Assembly (NCBI GenBank): GCA_949775045.1
Contig: OX459098.1
Span: 22,426,375 to 22,490,374, forward strand
Origin: Metridium senile
Taxonomy: Eukaryota; Cnidaria; Anthozoa; Actiniaria; Metridiidae
Direction of reading: 5' to 3'
Length of the DNA: 64,000 nt
The notes under the pieces: model-generated
Told to the model about the DNA's origin: nothing
Database searches by the model: none
The model's input: only the letters and a program-made list of their open reading frames with translations
Part shown: positions 21,046 through 31,129 of the stretch, piece by piece
Numbering within the stretch: position 1 is the stretch's first letter
How the letters are laid out: every line of letters begins with the position of its first letter
Position numbers and translations under genes: made by a program

Positions 21046-22071
21046 TCAATCTCTTGGTGCTAAATTATTCAGCGGCATAGTTACTGCAGATGTTGGCGAG
21101 ACAGGAGTATTTTGTGTACTGGTAGAGCCACTCCTCAGGTCAAAAGTAGGAATGCAACAGCGGCATTTCTCAGGAAGCATTAGACAGAACATTCGCAGGT
21201 TTTTGTTGATAATTTTACAATATGCGGCACGAAATTGTTTAATTTTCAAACTGTACACGATGAAGTTCATGGAAGAATTGGCCAAGTACAGAGTACGTAT
21301 CCACCAGTATGTCGTCTCCGTCACGATGCTAGAGGGGGACAGGTGAAATCCAATCAGAGGTACCCAGCAAACAGCAAACAACAAGATGATGATTGCAACA
21401 GTTCCTGAAACTCGCTTTTCCATGGCTCTATCACGGGGTGCACTGGAACCGTTACTGTTCAGGATCTTGTACAATATCAAACCATATGAGACAATCATGA
21501 CAGCAAGGCCCAACAGTAATGCAATGTACAAAGCAGCTGTAGCCTTGGGGTATTTCCACAGGATGAAGACCACCAATCCAGCCAGAACCCAACAGCAGGC
21601 AATCATGAACTTGAATCCCTTCTTAATGATATCATAGTGTTTGTGAGGTTTCAAAGCTGACAGTGCACGGTCGATACTGATGGCAGCAAGGTGAAACACT
21701 GAGCAACTGCCGGCTAGAGGTGCCATTTTAACAAACACCAAGGCGAGATGGTTGTTACATTTATGATAAAATGCCCTAAGGCACAACGATGTTGCAAATA
21801 ATGGCTGTGCAACCACCGTCACCAACAAATCTGCTACTGCTAAACTGAGGAGGAGAAAGTTGGAAGGTTTTTGTCGAAGTCGAGGTGTGTTGAAAACAGC
21901 CAAGATAATGAGAATGTTACCAAATGTTCCAATGATAGCAAGAAGGATGTTGATAACAATAAGGGCAACTCCATGGTCAAGATCTAATTCGCAAACTTTA
22001 AAAATTGTTATGGTGACAGTAGTTGTCTCGTAAACAACGTGCGAATAGTTCTTGTCATCGATTGCCTCCAT
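21046..22071 (-). CDS. Class A GPCR, copy 7
   Basis: 341 residues from MEAIDDKNYS at 22071. An in-frame ATG at 22170 would add 33 poorly supported residues. The N-terminus reads TITIFKVCELDLDHG, keeping the pre-TM1 cysteine. TM2-TM3 (CLRAFYHKCNNHLALVFVKMA) carries a unique Lys at the start of TM3. ECL2 is WKYPKATAA and ECL3 SPSSIVTE. ICL3 is rearranged (KILNSNGSSAPRDRAMEK): the VLPTAG stretch of copies 1 and 2 is gone and one residue is added, frame kept. DRA, CWVP and NFIVY present. Confidence 0.9.
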   Translation of the reverse strand: MEAIDDKNYSHVVYETTTVTITIFKVCELDLDHGVALIVINILLAIIGTFGNILIILAVFNTPRLRQKPSNFLLLSLAVADLLVTVVAQPLFATSLCLRAFYHKCNNHLALVFVKMAPLAGSCSVFHLAAISIDRALSALKPHKHYDIIKKGFKFMIACCWVLAGLVVFILWKYPKATAALYIALLLGLAVMIVSYGLILYKILNSNGSSAPRDRAMEKRVSGTVAIIILLFAVCWVPLIGFHLSPSSIVTETTYWWIRTLYLANSSMNFIVYSLKIKQFRAAYCKIINKNLRMFCLMLPEKCRCCIPTFDLRSGSTSTQNTPVSPTSAVTMPLNNLAPRD

Positions 22072-22194
22072 ATTACAACAATGGTAACAGAAACAACAAC
22101 CTTGGTCATATAAGCACTGAAGTGCGATGTGATTTGTTTGAATACAATTCATCTCTGATTGGTTGATCATTTAGGTTAGGCATCATAACAAGAC

Positions 22195-22203
22195 TATATA
22201 TAT
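22195..22203 (-). promoter_or_regulatory. TATA-like element upstream of GPCR copy 7
   Basis: An alternating TATATATAT run ~125 bp before the start codon. It is conserved at the same place before copy 8 and the pseudogene but absent before the plus-strand copies. Function inferred from motif and position only. Confidence 0.35.
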
Positions 22204-22578
22204 TTTTCTTTGGTTGAGATGAGTATTGTTTTATTGATGGTATATGAAAGAAGTCTGGCAGTATTGTGACATGCTTCGAATGTTTGCTATGACACCACAT
22301 ATACATCTATCCCAAGATCGTTGTCCTGATCAAAAGCAAAACGTTGAAAACTGCAAATCATAGGGCATTGTAATTCACTTGTAATCAAATGACCATTCAA
22401 TGTTCGGTGGTATACTTAAATATATGTGACGTGCACATTAAATGGAAAGTGCTATACATCACAATTGACACTGACCTTCACCGTTCTACACAACACCTAT
22501 TTACAAATGAATTGAAAGGGAAAAGGTACCATCGACCTTGAATGTCGACAGTTTATTCTATTTTATTCTATGTTTCAT

Positions 22579-22884
22579 TATAATTCAACAACAAATCTTC
22601 CTCCGCTCTCATTGGTCGAGGGGCGATCATGTGACGTGACAGTCCCCGCCGCGGAGGGATACTATCAGTGCATAGTGCCCTCTGAGCTTTTCTTTCGCTT
22701 CGGAAAATGTTGTTGTTGAATAATAAAAACAATATAGCAGTTAAAATCTCGGGCATAATGCTGTGATAGTTGCCCTTGGAAACTGGATGTTCCTCAAAAC
22801 TTCATTGCGTTCTCGGGCGACTACTTGTTTTTCTGAACATCCAGTTTCCGCGGGCAACTATCACATCATAATGCCCTCGATTCA
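22579..22884. mobile_element. Composite insertion of two hairpin-like elements
   Basis: First element: ATTCAACAACAAATCTTCC pairing with GGAAAATGTTGTTGTTGAAT, ending near 22725. Second: GGGCATAATGCTGTGATAG and GGAAACTGGATGTTC, pairing with GAACATCCAGTTTCC and CTATCACATCATAATGCCC (22751-22874). The corresponding flank of copy 8 near 28200 lacks all of it. Confidence 0.6.
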
Positions 22885-23338
22885 ACTACTCTATTGTTTC
22901 AATAGATGTATAATGTATGCTCCATCATTTCATGTATTTCCATTGCTCGTGAGAGGGCAGTAGTCTTGAAAGTGATTATATATTTTATGAACGCATTGTC
23001 GTCCACTAAGAGTATGTAGGGATCTCGATGAAGCAAGTACCAACAGAACCTCGAACTTTCTGCTCGCCGCACTTACGATTCCCCATCTGGCCTCCTATTA
23101 TATTCTAAGACATTTGCAGTTTTTCGTGTGTAAACCCTGTATAACGTCATAAAGAACAGTTGAGGTTTCCCTTCCATATTTTCTTTCATTCTAAATTTCA
23201 TTTTGTTCTCTTGTTAATTGCTGTAAGCCGATCATTGCAGAGCTATCAGAAAGTGCATTTAAAATCCAACCATATGTCTTTGACAATTTGTTTGCCTAGG
23301 TAGAAATCTGTCAGGAGTCGGTCTTTTTAAAGCATATA

Positions 23339-23460
23339 CTGCCATCTGTAAATTACCTGCTCCAATGGGAACCTGCTGTTTACTATGAAAGTCACTTCTT
23401 GTTTCACTTTATTTGACGAGAGCACAACATTAACAATGGTGATACACCAACAATGGATCT
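23339..23460. pseudogene. Relic of a divergent GPCR pair (copy-2-like tail, copy-1-like N-terminus)
   Basis: 23339-23404 matches, on the minus strand, the coding tail unique to copy 2 (CTGCTCCAATGGGAACCTGC region). 23411-23450 matches, on the plus strand, the N-terminal codons of copy 1 (FDESSTITMVIHQ becomes FDESTTLTMVIHQ). In the 2.2-4.9 kb locus these pieces are ~1.5 kb apart, so both receptor bodies and their shared promoter region have been deleted. Confidence 0.65.
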
Positions 23461-23809
23461 AAACTATACATCGCATAAAGACATTTCTAATAGATATGTT
23501 TTAGAAAATAGTGACAGTTACAAGAAAACATTTCAAGCCATGTTGATGCTTGGTTCCCGAGTTATGAGGGTTAAATTTGTGTCACGCAATACCGTCACGT
23601 GTTTCTGAATGAGTATTAAAATTGAAATGATTTTACCCAAATATTTTACCTTAAAATCTCCATTTTAAATAATTTCAGTAAAATACAATCAAAATTATTG
23701 AATAGTCCAAACTTAAACTTGAAATTGATTTTAATGCGAAATTAGGCTTTTGAATTTGAATAAGACGTACACGTGATGAAGGTGAAAGCCAGCAATATAG
23801 GTGAATACC

Positions 23810-24850
23810 TAATGCCGTGTATACGTTTGACAACCTGTTTTGAAATAGGTGTATACCCAAAATTCCTCAGTACTGAATGATATTTCACGATTGACAACCT
23901 GTTTAAAATAGTTGCATACCCAGAAGTCCTCACTGTATTGAATGATATTTCACGATTGACAACCTGTTTAAAATAGGTGTATACCAAGAATTCCTTAGTA
24001 TTGAATGATATTTCACGATTGACAACCTGTTTAAAATAGGTGTATACCAAGAATTCCTTAGTATTGAATGATATTTCACGATTGACAACCTGTTTAAAAT
24101 AGGTGTATACCCAGAATTCCTCATTGTATTGGATGATATTTCACGATTGACAACCTGTTTAAAATAGGTGTATACCCAGAATTCCTCACTGTATTCGATT
24201 ATATTTCACGATTGACAACCTGTTTAAAATAGGTGTATACCCAGAATTCCTCATTGTATTGGATGATATTTCACGATTGACAACCTGTTTAAAATAGGTG
24301 TATACCAAGAATTCCTTAGTATTGAATGATATTTCACGATTGACAACCTGTTTAAAATAGGTGTATACCCAGAATTGCTCATTGTATTGGATGATATTTC
24401 ACGATTGACAACCTGTTTAAAATAGGTGTATACCCAGAGTTTAGTTGCATACCCAGAAGTCCTCACTGTATTGAATGATATTTCACGATTGACAACCTGT
24501 TTAAAATAGGTGTATACCAAGAATTCCTTAGTATTGAATGATATTTCACGATTGACAACCTGTTTAAAATAGGTGTATACCAAGAATTCCTTAGTATTGA
24601 ATGATATTTCACGATTGACAACCTGTTTAAAATAGGTGTATACCCAGAATTCCTCATTGTATTGAATGATATTTCACGATTGACAACCTGTTTAAAATAG
24701 GTGTATACCCAGAATTCCTCACTGTATTCGATTATATTTCACGATTGACAACCTGTTTAAAATAGGTGTATACCCAGAATTCCTCATTCAGATCAATGCT
24801 GAATTATATTTCACGATTAACAACCTGTTTAAAAGGTCAGTTGGGTTGCC
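23810..24850. repeat. ~64-bp minisatellite, about 16 units
   Basis: Unit with TGATATTTCACGATTGACAA, CCTGTTTAAAATAGGTGTAT, ACCCAGAATTCCTCA; spacing between units 63-65 bp. The same repeat follows the GPCR flanks near 13.2, 29.9-30.9 and 39.6 kb, always between GPCR and CRD gene material. Minus-strand open frames across it are repeat artefacts. Confidence 0.9.
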
Positions 24851-26676
24851 TGCGAAGGTATAGGCTATTGAGGTATAACCAGAATTCCGTCATTGACTGA
24901 CCTGTATAAACTTTTGACTTGAAATAGATGGAGGAAAGTGATGGATTGCAATGGTTCGCCTTTTCTTCTCCTTCCACGATTCGTGCCAAGTCCCTTCTCG
25001 TCTGTCCCACAGGAAACCCCCAAAAAGCGAGAACTTGCCAAAGGAGGAGTCTTCTATTTCAAGTAAAAAGTATACACCCTTTTCGAGAAACTTTGTCACC
25101 CGTGAAGTGAAAAGCCTACAAGTTGGAAGCGCAGGGAACTATGGGTAGCCTATGTATACTTTATAAAAGATCACAAGGTTGTCATTGTCACATCAAGACA
25201 CTTGTCAATATCAGTTATTGAGAAATGATCGTTTTGACCTTTTATAGACAAGAAAGGCGTTCCAAATGCACGTTTGGTTTCTGAACTGATCCATGATCCT
25301 TTGCGACACTAGCTTGTGTGCTTTTCATGTGTGACAACCTTTCTCAGAAAGGGTGTAAATAGGTCAGTCCATGACGGTAACGCGCTGCAAGGATTCCTGT
25401 TGTGGTTATATACCAGACAATACTTGGAAGATGGAGAGATTTGAAGATAATCACTGAAAGAGCCCGCCAAAACTATCGATATACTACGTTGTACGCCAAG
25501 AATTACTTACGAATACTAAAACAGAAAATTAGCAGAAACACACAATTCTGATGAGACAATCTGATTGGTTAAAAATATATCGCACATAACATGACACAGG
25601 ACATTCTGCATGTCTGGTCTTTTTTGAATTTAGTTAAATTAATTGATGCATGAAATGCTGTTTATCAAGGACCTGAAATCATCAATAAACACTCAATCTG
25701 ACTCTATTCGATCAAAACTATTTTAAGCAATAGCCTACAATTAAATCACAGGAGGTCAATTTAACTAATAAATTATTCAAATTTGTACTTATTTATATTT
25801 AATTTGCAAAAAATAGATTCACTCTTGAAAATGACGCCAGATGGCGACGAAACGTCGAGAACAAAACTTGTCGTTTTGAACTATATTCTTAAAATTAAGT
25901 TATTAATTAATGTACACTATAACCTTATATAAAAACGTTTTAATCTTTCATTTATGATTAAGTTTCCCTACCCCCTCCCCCACAGGCAGGAAGTTTGAAG
26001 TTGTCAATTATTTGGTAATGAAAATGAACAATCACATAAGAATTAACATAATGTAACAAACATAAATTGTTTTTCTAAATTAAGGTAAACTACAAGTCTC
26101 TTTGACAATTAGCATGTTTATTTTCTATTTTTGTTTATATTATATCTAAACAATTCATCTTCAACTGTCTCAGCTTGATGTCATGTTTATATATTTCGTT
26201 TACACATATTGTTTGGTTTTATGGTCGGAAATGCTCTGTTATGCCGCTAACAATTTCATATTAAATTTAACGATCATTGATTTTTTTTGTTTTTAAAGAG
26301 AGCTGGCAAAACTCGTACCAGTCTTCTCTTCAGTTTTTGTTTTATAATATCTTTTATATTATCTTATTACACACTGTTTAACAGCTTACAATTTTGTTTA
26401 TTCCAAATTACAATTTCTAAGTAAAGACTTTCTCATGTCATAAATGTTTGTTTACATTAATTGTAATGCTCGCCAAGTTACAGGCGTAACCTTAAACATT
26501 TAGGATACTAGTTATTTCATGATCAAGACTGCATCTTCACGCTTAAGAAGTAAGTTCAGGCAGGTTTACTTATGTTAGCTAAGGAATGTGAATGTTGTTT
26601 GGGGTACTGTCATCGTTGGTGTTACGGAATGGCACTGTTCAGCTCCTTCCTTGACTCAGGACAGCCTCAATCAGTG
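24851..26676. other. Spacer between the minisatellite and GPCR copy 8
   Basis: Opens with material shared with 12.8-13.3 kb (TGCGAAGGTATAGGCTATTG; GTGCCAAGTCCCTTCTCG is the complement of the GGGACTTGGCACGA block). Around 25800-25900 is unique AT-rich DNA. From ~25960 on is the standard GPCR 3' flank in minus orientation. The tandem duplication unit begins at 26477. No gene recognised. Confidence 0.5.
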
Positions 26677-27711
26677 TCAATCTCTTGGTGTTAAATTCAG
26701 TGGCATAGTTACTGCAGATGTTGGCGAGACAGGAGTATTTTGTGTACTGGTAGAGCTTCTCCTCAGGTCAAAAGTAGGAATGCAACAGCGCCATTTCTCA
26801 GGAAGCATTAGACAGAACTTTCGCAGGTTTTTGTTGATAATTTTGAAATATGCAGCACGAAATTGTTTAATTTTCAAACTGTACACGATGAAGTTCATGG
26901 AAGAGTTGGCCAAGTACAGAGTACGTATCCACCAGTATGTCGTCTCCGTCACGGTGAGAGAGGGGGACAGGTGAAATCCAATCAGAGGTACCCAGCAAAC
27001 AGCAAACAACAAGATGATGATTGCAACAGTTCCTGAAACTCGCTTTTCCATGGCTCTATCTCGTGCACTGGAACCAGCCGTATGTACAGCGTGATTGGTA
27101 ATGATCTTGTACAATATCAAACCATATGAGACAATCATGACAGCAAGGCACAACAGTAATGCAATGTACACGGCAGCTGTAGCCTTGGAGTATATCCACA
27201 GGATGACGACCACCAAGCCAGCCAGAACCCAACAGCAGGCAATCATGAACTTGAATCCCTTCTTAATGATATCGTAGTGTTTGTGAGGTGTCAAAGCTGA
27301 AAGTGCACGATCGATACTGATGGCAGCAAGGTGAAACACTGAGCTACTGCCGGCTAGAGGTGCTGCAATCACGAAAATCATGTCAATTTGGTTGTTACAT
27401 TTACGATAAAATGCGCTAAGGCACAACGATGTTGCAAATAATGGCTGTGCAACCATCGTCACCAACAAATCTGCTACAGCTAAACTGAGGAGGAGAAAGT
27501 TGGAAGGTTTTTTTCGAAGTCGGGGTGTGTTCAAAACAGCCAAGATAATGAGAATGTTACCAAATGTTCCAATGATAGCAAGAAGGATGTTGATAACAAT
27601 AAGGACAACTCCATGGTCAAGATCTAATTCGCAAACTTGTACCATGGTTATGGTGACAGTAGTTGTCTCGTAAACAACGTGCGAATAGTTCTTGTCATCG
27701 ATTACCTCCAT
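26677..27711 (-). CDS. Class A GPCR, copy 8
   Basis: 344 residues from MEVIDDKNYS at 27711. The frame is open for 78 further codons up to an ATG at 27945, but that stretch includes the TATA-like run and is non-coding in relatives, so the conserved start is preferred. The TM3 region is a mosaic: CLSAFYRKCNN as in copy 3 is followed by QIDMIFVIAAPLAG as in copy 2, and later IIKKGFKFMIACC (copy 2 type) leads into WVLAGLVV (copy 3 type). ECL2 is WIYSKATAA and ECL3 SPSLTVTE; the tail has KWRCC. DRA, CWVP and NFIVY intact. Confidence 0.9.
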   Translation of the reverse strand: MEVIDDKNYSHVVYETTTVTITMVQVCELDLDHGVVLIVINILLAIIGTFGNILIILAVLNTPRLRKKPSNFLLLSLAVADLLVTMVAQPLFATSLCLSAFYRKCNNQIDMIFVIAAPLAGSSSVFHLAAISIDRALSALTPHKHYDIIKKGFKFMIACCWVLAGLVVVILWIYSKATAAVYIALLLCLAVMIVSYGLILYKIITNHAVHTAGSSARDRAMEKRVSGTVAIIILLFAVCWVPLIGFHLSPSLTVTETTYWWIRTLYLANSSMNFIVYSLKIKQFRAAYFKIINKNLRKFCLMLPEKWRCCIPTFDLRRSSTSTQNTPVSPTSAVTMPLNLTPRD

Positions 27712-29416
27712 ATTACAACAATGGCAACAGAAACAACAACCTTGATCAAATAAGCACTGAAGTGCGATGTGATTGGTTGAATACAATTCATCTCTGATTG
27801 GTTGATCATTTAGGTTAGGCATCAAAACAAGGCTATATATATTTTTCTTTGGTTGAGATGAGTATTGTTTTATTGATGGTATATGAAAGAAGTCTGGCAG
27901 TATTGTGACATGCTTCGAATGTTTGCTATGACACCACATATACATCTATCCCAAGATCGTTGTCCTGATCAAAAGCAAAACGTTGAAAACTGCAAATCAT
28001 AGGGCATTGTAATTCACTTGTAATAAAATGACCATTCAATGTTCGGTGGTATACTTAAATATATGTGACGTGCACATTAAATGGAAAGTGCTATACACCA
28101 CACTTGACACTGACCTTCACGGTTGTACACAACACCTATTTACAAATGAATTGAAAGGGAAAGGTACCATCGACCTTGAATATCGTCAGTGTATTACATC
28201 TATTCTATTGTTTCAATAGATGTACAATGTATGCTCCATCATTTCATGTATTTCCATTTCCAGTGATAGGGCAGTAGTACGGCTTGAAAGTGATTGTATA
28301 TTTTATGAACGTTTTGCCGTCCACTAAGAGTATGTAGGGATCTCGATGAAGCACGTACCAATAGAACCTCGAACTTTCTGCTCGCCGCACTTACGATTCC
28401 CCACCTCCTATTATATTCTATTAACTAAGACATTTGCAGCTTTTCGTGTGTAAACCCTGTTTGACGTCATAAAGAACAGTTGAGGTTTTCCTTCCATATT
28501 TTCTTTCATTCTAAATTTCATTTTGTTCTCTTGTTTATTGCTGTAAGCCAATCATTGCAGAGTTATTAAAAAGTGCATTTAAAGTCCAACAATGTCTTTG
28601 ACATTTTGTTTGCCTAGCTGACCACTACATATACGACTTTCATAAATGGCCGCCACTTATTATCATAATTATTTTTAAATTGATGTTTTAAGAAAAAGAA
28701 AGCTATCATATGATAGGCATTCACCATAGCAATAACTTGTGAAAGTCTGAGAAAAAACGATTAAATTTGCAAGAGGCTATAAGAGTTTGAAATATCAGAA
28801 AAACACCAAAACGAGGCCTCAAAGGCCTCAGCAGAAAATTACATACAAATCTCTACATTTTTCAATTTCAATTTCAATTTTATTTTATTTTGCACACAAA
28901 GAAAATAGTTTAAATACAAAGAATACATAATTATAAATATTATAGTTAATTATAATAGAAAATAAATTAAATAGCACAGAAAAGGTGCCGGTGGACTGGA
29001 GTAACTAAAGTTTTCGAGCCAGTCCACCAGTAGATTAAACAAGTGGTGAAAAGACGTGTTCTTTAATTATATAAATATAATAAGAATAAGAATATATATA
29101 ATAAAGTTTAGTAGAACTAAATAAAAGTCTAAATATAATTAATTAAGCACATTTCTATTATTTTTTTAATAAATGATTTACGTGGGAGCATTTGAGCATT
29201 GAGCATAATTTCTTTGTATTTTTAGCCAAAGCATCGAACCCTTCCAAACATGGCTATTTCAGGTGGTTCTTTCATATGACAATGCTAAGATATTAACATA
29301 TGTGTTTACTTGAAAAATCATTTTCCGGTACATATTATGGTATTTATGAAAGTGGTCTATACATCTCCTCCTGTAGGTAGAAATCTGTCAGGATTCGGTC
29401 TTTTTAAAGCATATAC
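27712..29416 (-). other. 5' flank of GPCR copy 8 with an unclassified insertion
   Basis: Homologous to 37254-38678. An additional block at about 28862-29200 is absent from the second unit, where CTACATTTTTCATTGAGC is continuous. The block begins with (TTTCAA)n and (TTTTA)n runs that look like a retroposon tail in minus orientation, and carries a hairpin, GGTGGACTGG with CCAGTCCACC (28989-29028). No gene. Confidence 0.5.
27834..27842 (-). promoter_or_regulatory. TATA-like element upstream of GPCR copy 8
   Basis: TATATATAT in the same context as at 22195 (followed on the plus strand by TTTTCTTTGGTTGAG), ~125 bp before the start codon. Confidence 0.35.
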
Positions 29417-29520
29417 TGCCATGTGTAAATTACCTGCTCCAATGGGAACCTGCTGTTTACTGTCAGTTCTTGTTTCACTTTATTTGACGAGAGCACAACA
29501 TTAACAATGGTGATACACCA
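29417..29520. pseudogene. Second relic of a divergent GPCR pair
   Basis: Same arrangement as at 23339-23460: minus-strand copy-2-like tail codons (to ~29476) abut plus-strand copy-1-like N-terminal codons (TTTGACGAGAGCACAAC, from ~29482). No receptor body remains. Confidence 0.65.
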
Positions 29521-29894
29521 ACAATACGATCTAAACTATACATCGCATAAAGACATTTCTAATAGATATGTTTTAGAAATTAGGGACAGTTACAAGAAAA
29601 CATTTCAAGCCATGTTGATGCTTGGTTCCCGAGTTACGAGGGTTAAATTTGTGTCACGCAATACCGTCACGTGTTTCTGAATGAGTATTAAAATTGAAAT
29701 GATTTTACCCAAATTGAAATATTTTACCTTAAAATCTCCATTATAAATAATTTCAGTAAAATACAATCAAAATTATTGAATGGTCCAAACTTAAACTTGA
29801 AATTGATTTTAATGCGAAATTAGGCTTTTGAATTTGAATATGACGTACACGTGATGAAGGTGAAAGCCAGCAATATAGGTGAATACCTAATGCC

Positions 29895-30890
29895 GTGTAT
29901 ACGTTTGACAACCTGTTTAAAATAGGTGCATACTGGCTATAATTCCTCACTCAGATCAATGCTGAATGATATTTCACGATTGACAACCTGTTTGGAATAG
30001 TTGCACAACCATAATACTTGTCTGATAAACTCGAACTTGTCCAAAAGAGAGCATTTAGAACTATCTATCCAAACACTCATTATAATGACGCGCTCCTCAT
30101 CGCAAACTGCACCCGACTAGACTCAAGGAGAAACGAGCTTTGTTTAAAAACTTTAGAAAGAATGAAAGAGCCATCGGCTCGATTACACAACCTGTTACCA
30201 TCTACTCGTGCAATTGCCCACGGTCGCAATCTTCGTAATAACAACAATCTAACATTACCAAAGTGCAAAACAGAAAGATATAAAAAATCGTTTATTCCAG
30301 CAATGTGCTATAAACAGTAATTTTAGATTTTTTATTATTGTATTTACATATTATCGACTTTTAAGCTTATATTTTATAAAAAAATTCATATCTATTTCTA
30401 TTTATACACATTTTACTATTCAATTATAATTATAATTTTGTCATTACGCAATTCAGCCTGATGGCTGCGATGTAATTGTTTTATAATAAACCATTTACCA
30501 TAATTCCTCACTGTTTTTGATTATATTTCACGATTGACAACCTGTTTAAAATAGTTGCATACCCATAATTCCTCACTGTATTGAATGACATTTCACGATT
30601 GACAACCTGTTTAAAAAAGGTGCATACCCATAATTCCTCACTGTATTGAATGATATTTCACGATTGACAACCTGTTTAAAATAGTTGCATACCCATAATT
30701 CCTCACTGTATTGAATGATATTTCACGATTGACAACCTGTTTAAAATAGTTGCATACCCATAATTCCTCACTGTATTGGATTATATTTCACGATTGACAA
30801 CCTGTTTAAAATTGGTGTATACCCATAATTCCTCACTGTATTGAATTATAATTCACGATTGACAACCAACAACCTGTTTAAAATAGGTGT
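29895..30890. repeat. ~64-bp minisatellite interrupted by a LINE fragment
   Basis: Units as at 23810-24850 (CACGATTGACAACCTGTTTA, CCCATAATTCCTCACTG) at ~29895-30010 and ~30500-30890. The interval is the retroelement fragment at 30012-30496. The array leads directly into the 5' region of CRD gene 1. Confidence 0.85.
30012..30496 (+). mobile_element. 5'-truncated non-LTR retrotransposon, reverse-transcriptase C-terminus (CR1/L2-like)
   Basis: An open frame ending at 30320 reads ELVQKRAFRTIYP, ...RNELCLKTLERM, LHNLLPSTRA and finally YKKSFIPAMCYKQ, the usual C-terminal pattern of CR1/L2-clade LINE proteins (VQKRA.R.IYP, RR..LC...., F.NSFIP). There is no ATG; the start is a truncation point. About 175 bp of 3' UTR follow, ending in ATAATAAACC. 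A dead fragment inserted in the minisatellite. Confidence 0.75.
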
Positions 30891-31129
30891 ATATCCCAAG
30901 ACATCAGTGGATTGATGACATCACTATATTGGCAGACTGCATGTCATCGCAACGACCTTTACTGTACTCAAGACAATAAACAGATAAAAGGTCGTACGGG
31001 AGGTAACACGAGATAAAAGTTTGTCAACAACTATCGATTTATATCTGTTCTGAGCAGATCTCGCGCTATCTCTACTTGGTGCAAGAAACTAAAGACGATC
31101 ACACTAGCTATTCTCTGAGCGGCTGCAAA

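Larger units (their letters stand above)
22072..23338 (-). other. 5' flank of GPCR copy 7
   Basis: Homologous to the flanks of copy 8 and of the pseudogene and, inverted, to 4.9-6.2 kb. It contains the TATA-like run and an extra ~300-bp insertion (22579-22884). Compared with 28.6-29.4 kb, about 0.75 kb is missing just before the relic at 23339. No gene. Confidence 0.55.

Noticed and set aside
27712..27945. 78-residue N-terminal extension of GPCR copy 8
   Set aside because: The stretch covers a TATA-like run and promoter-like sequence; relatives have no equivalent frame, and the inner ATG is the conserved one.
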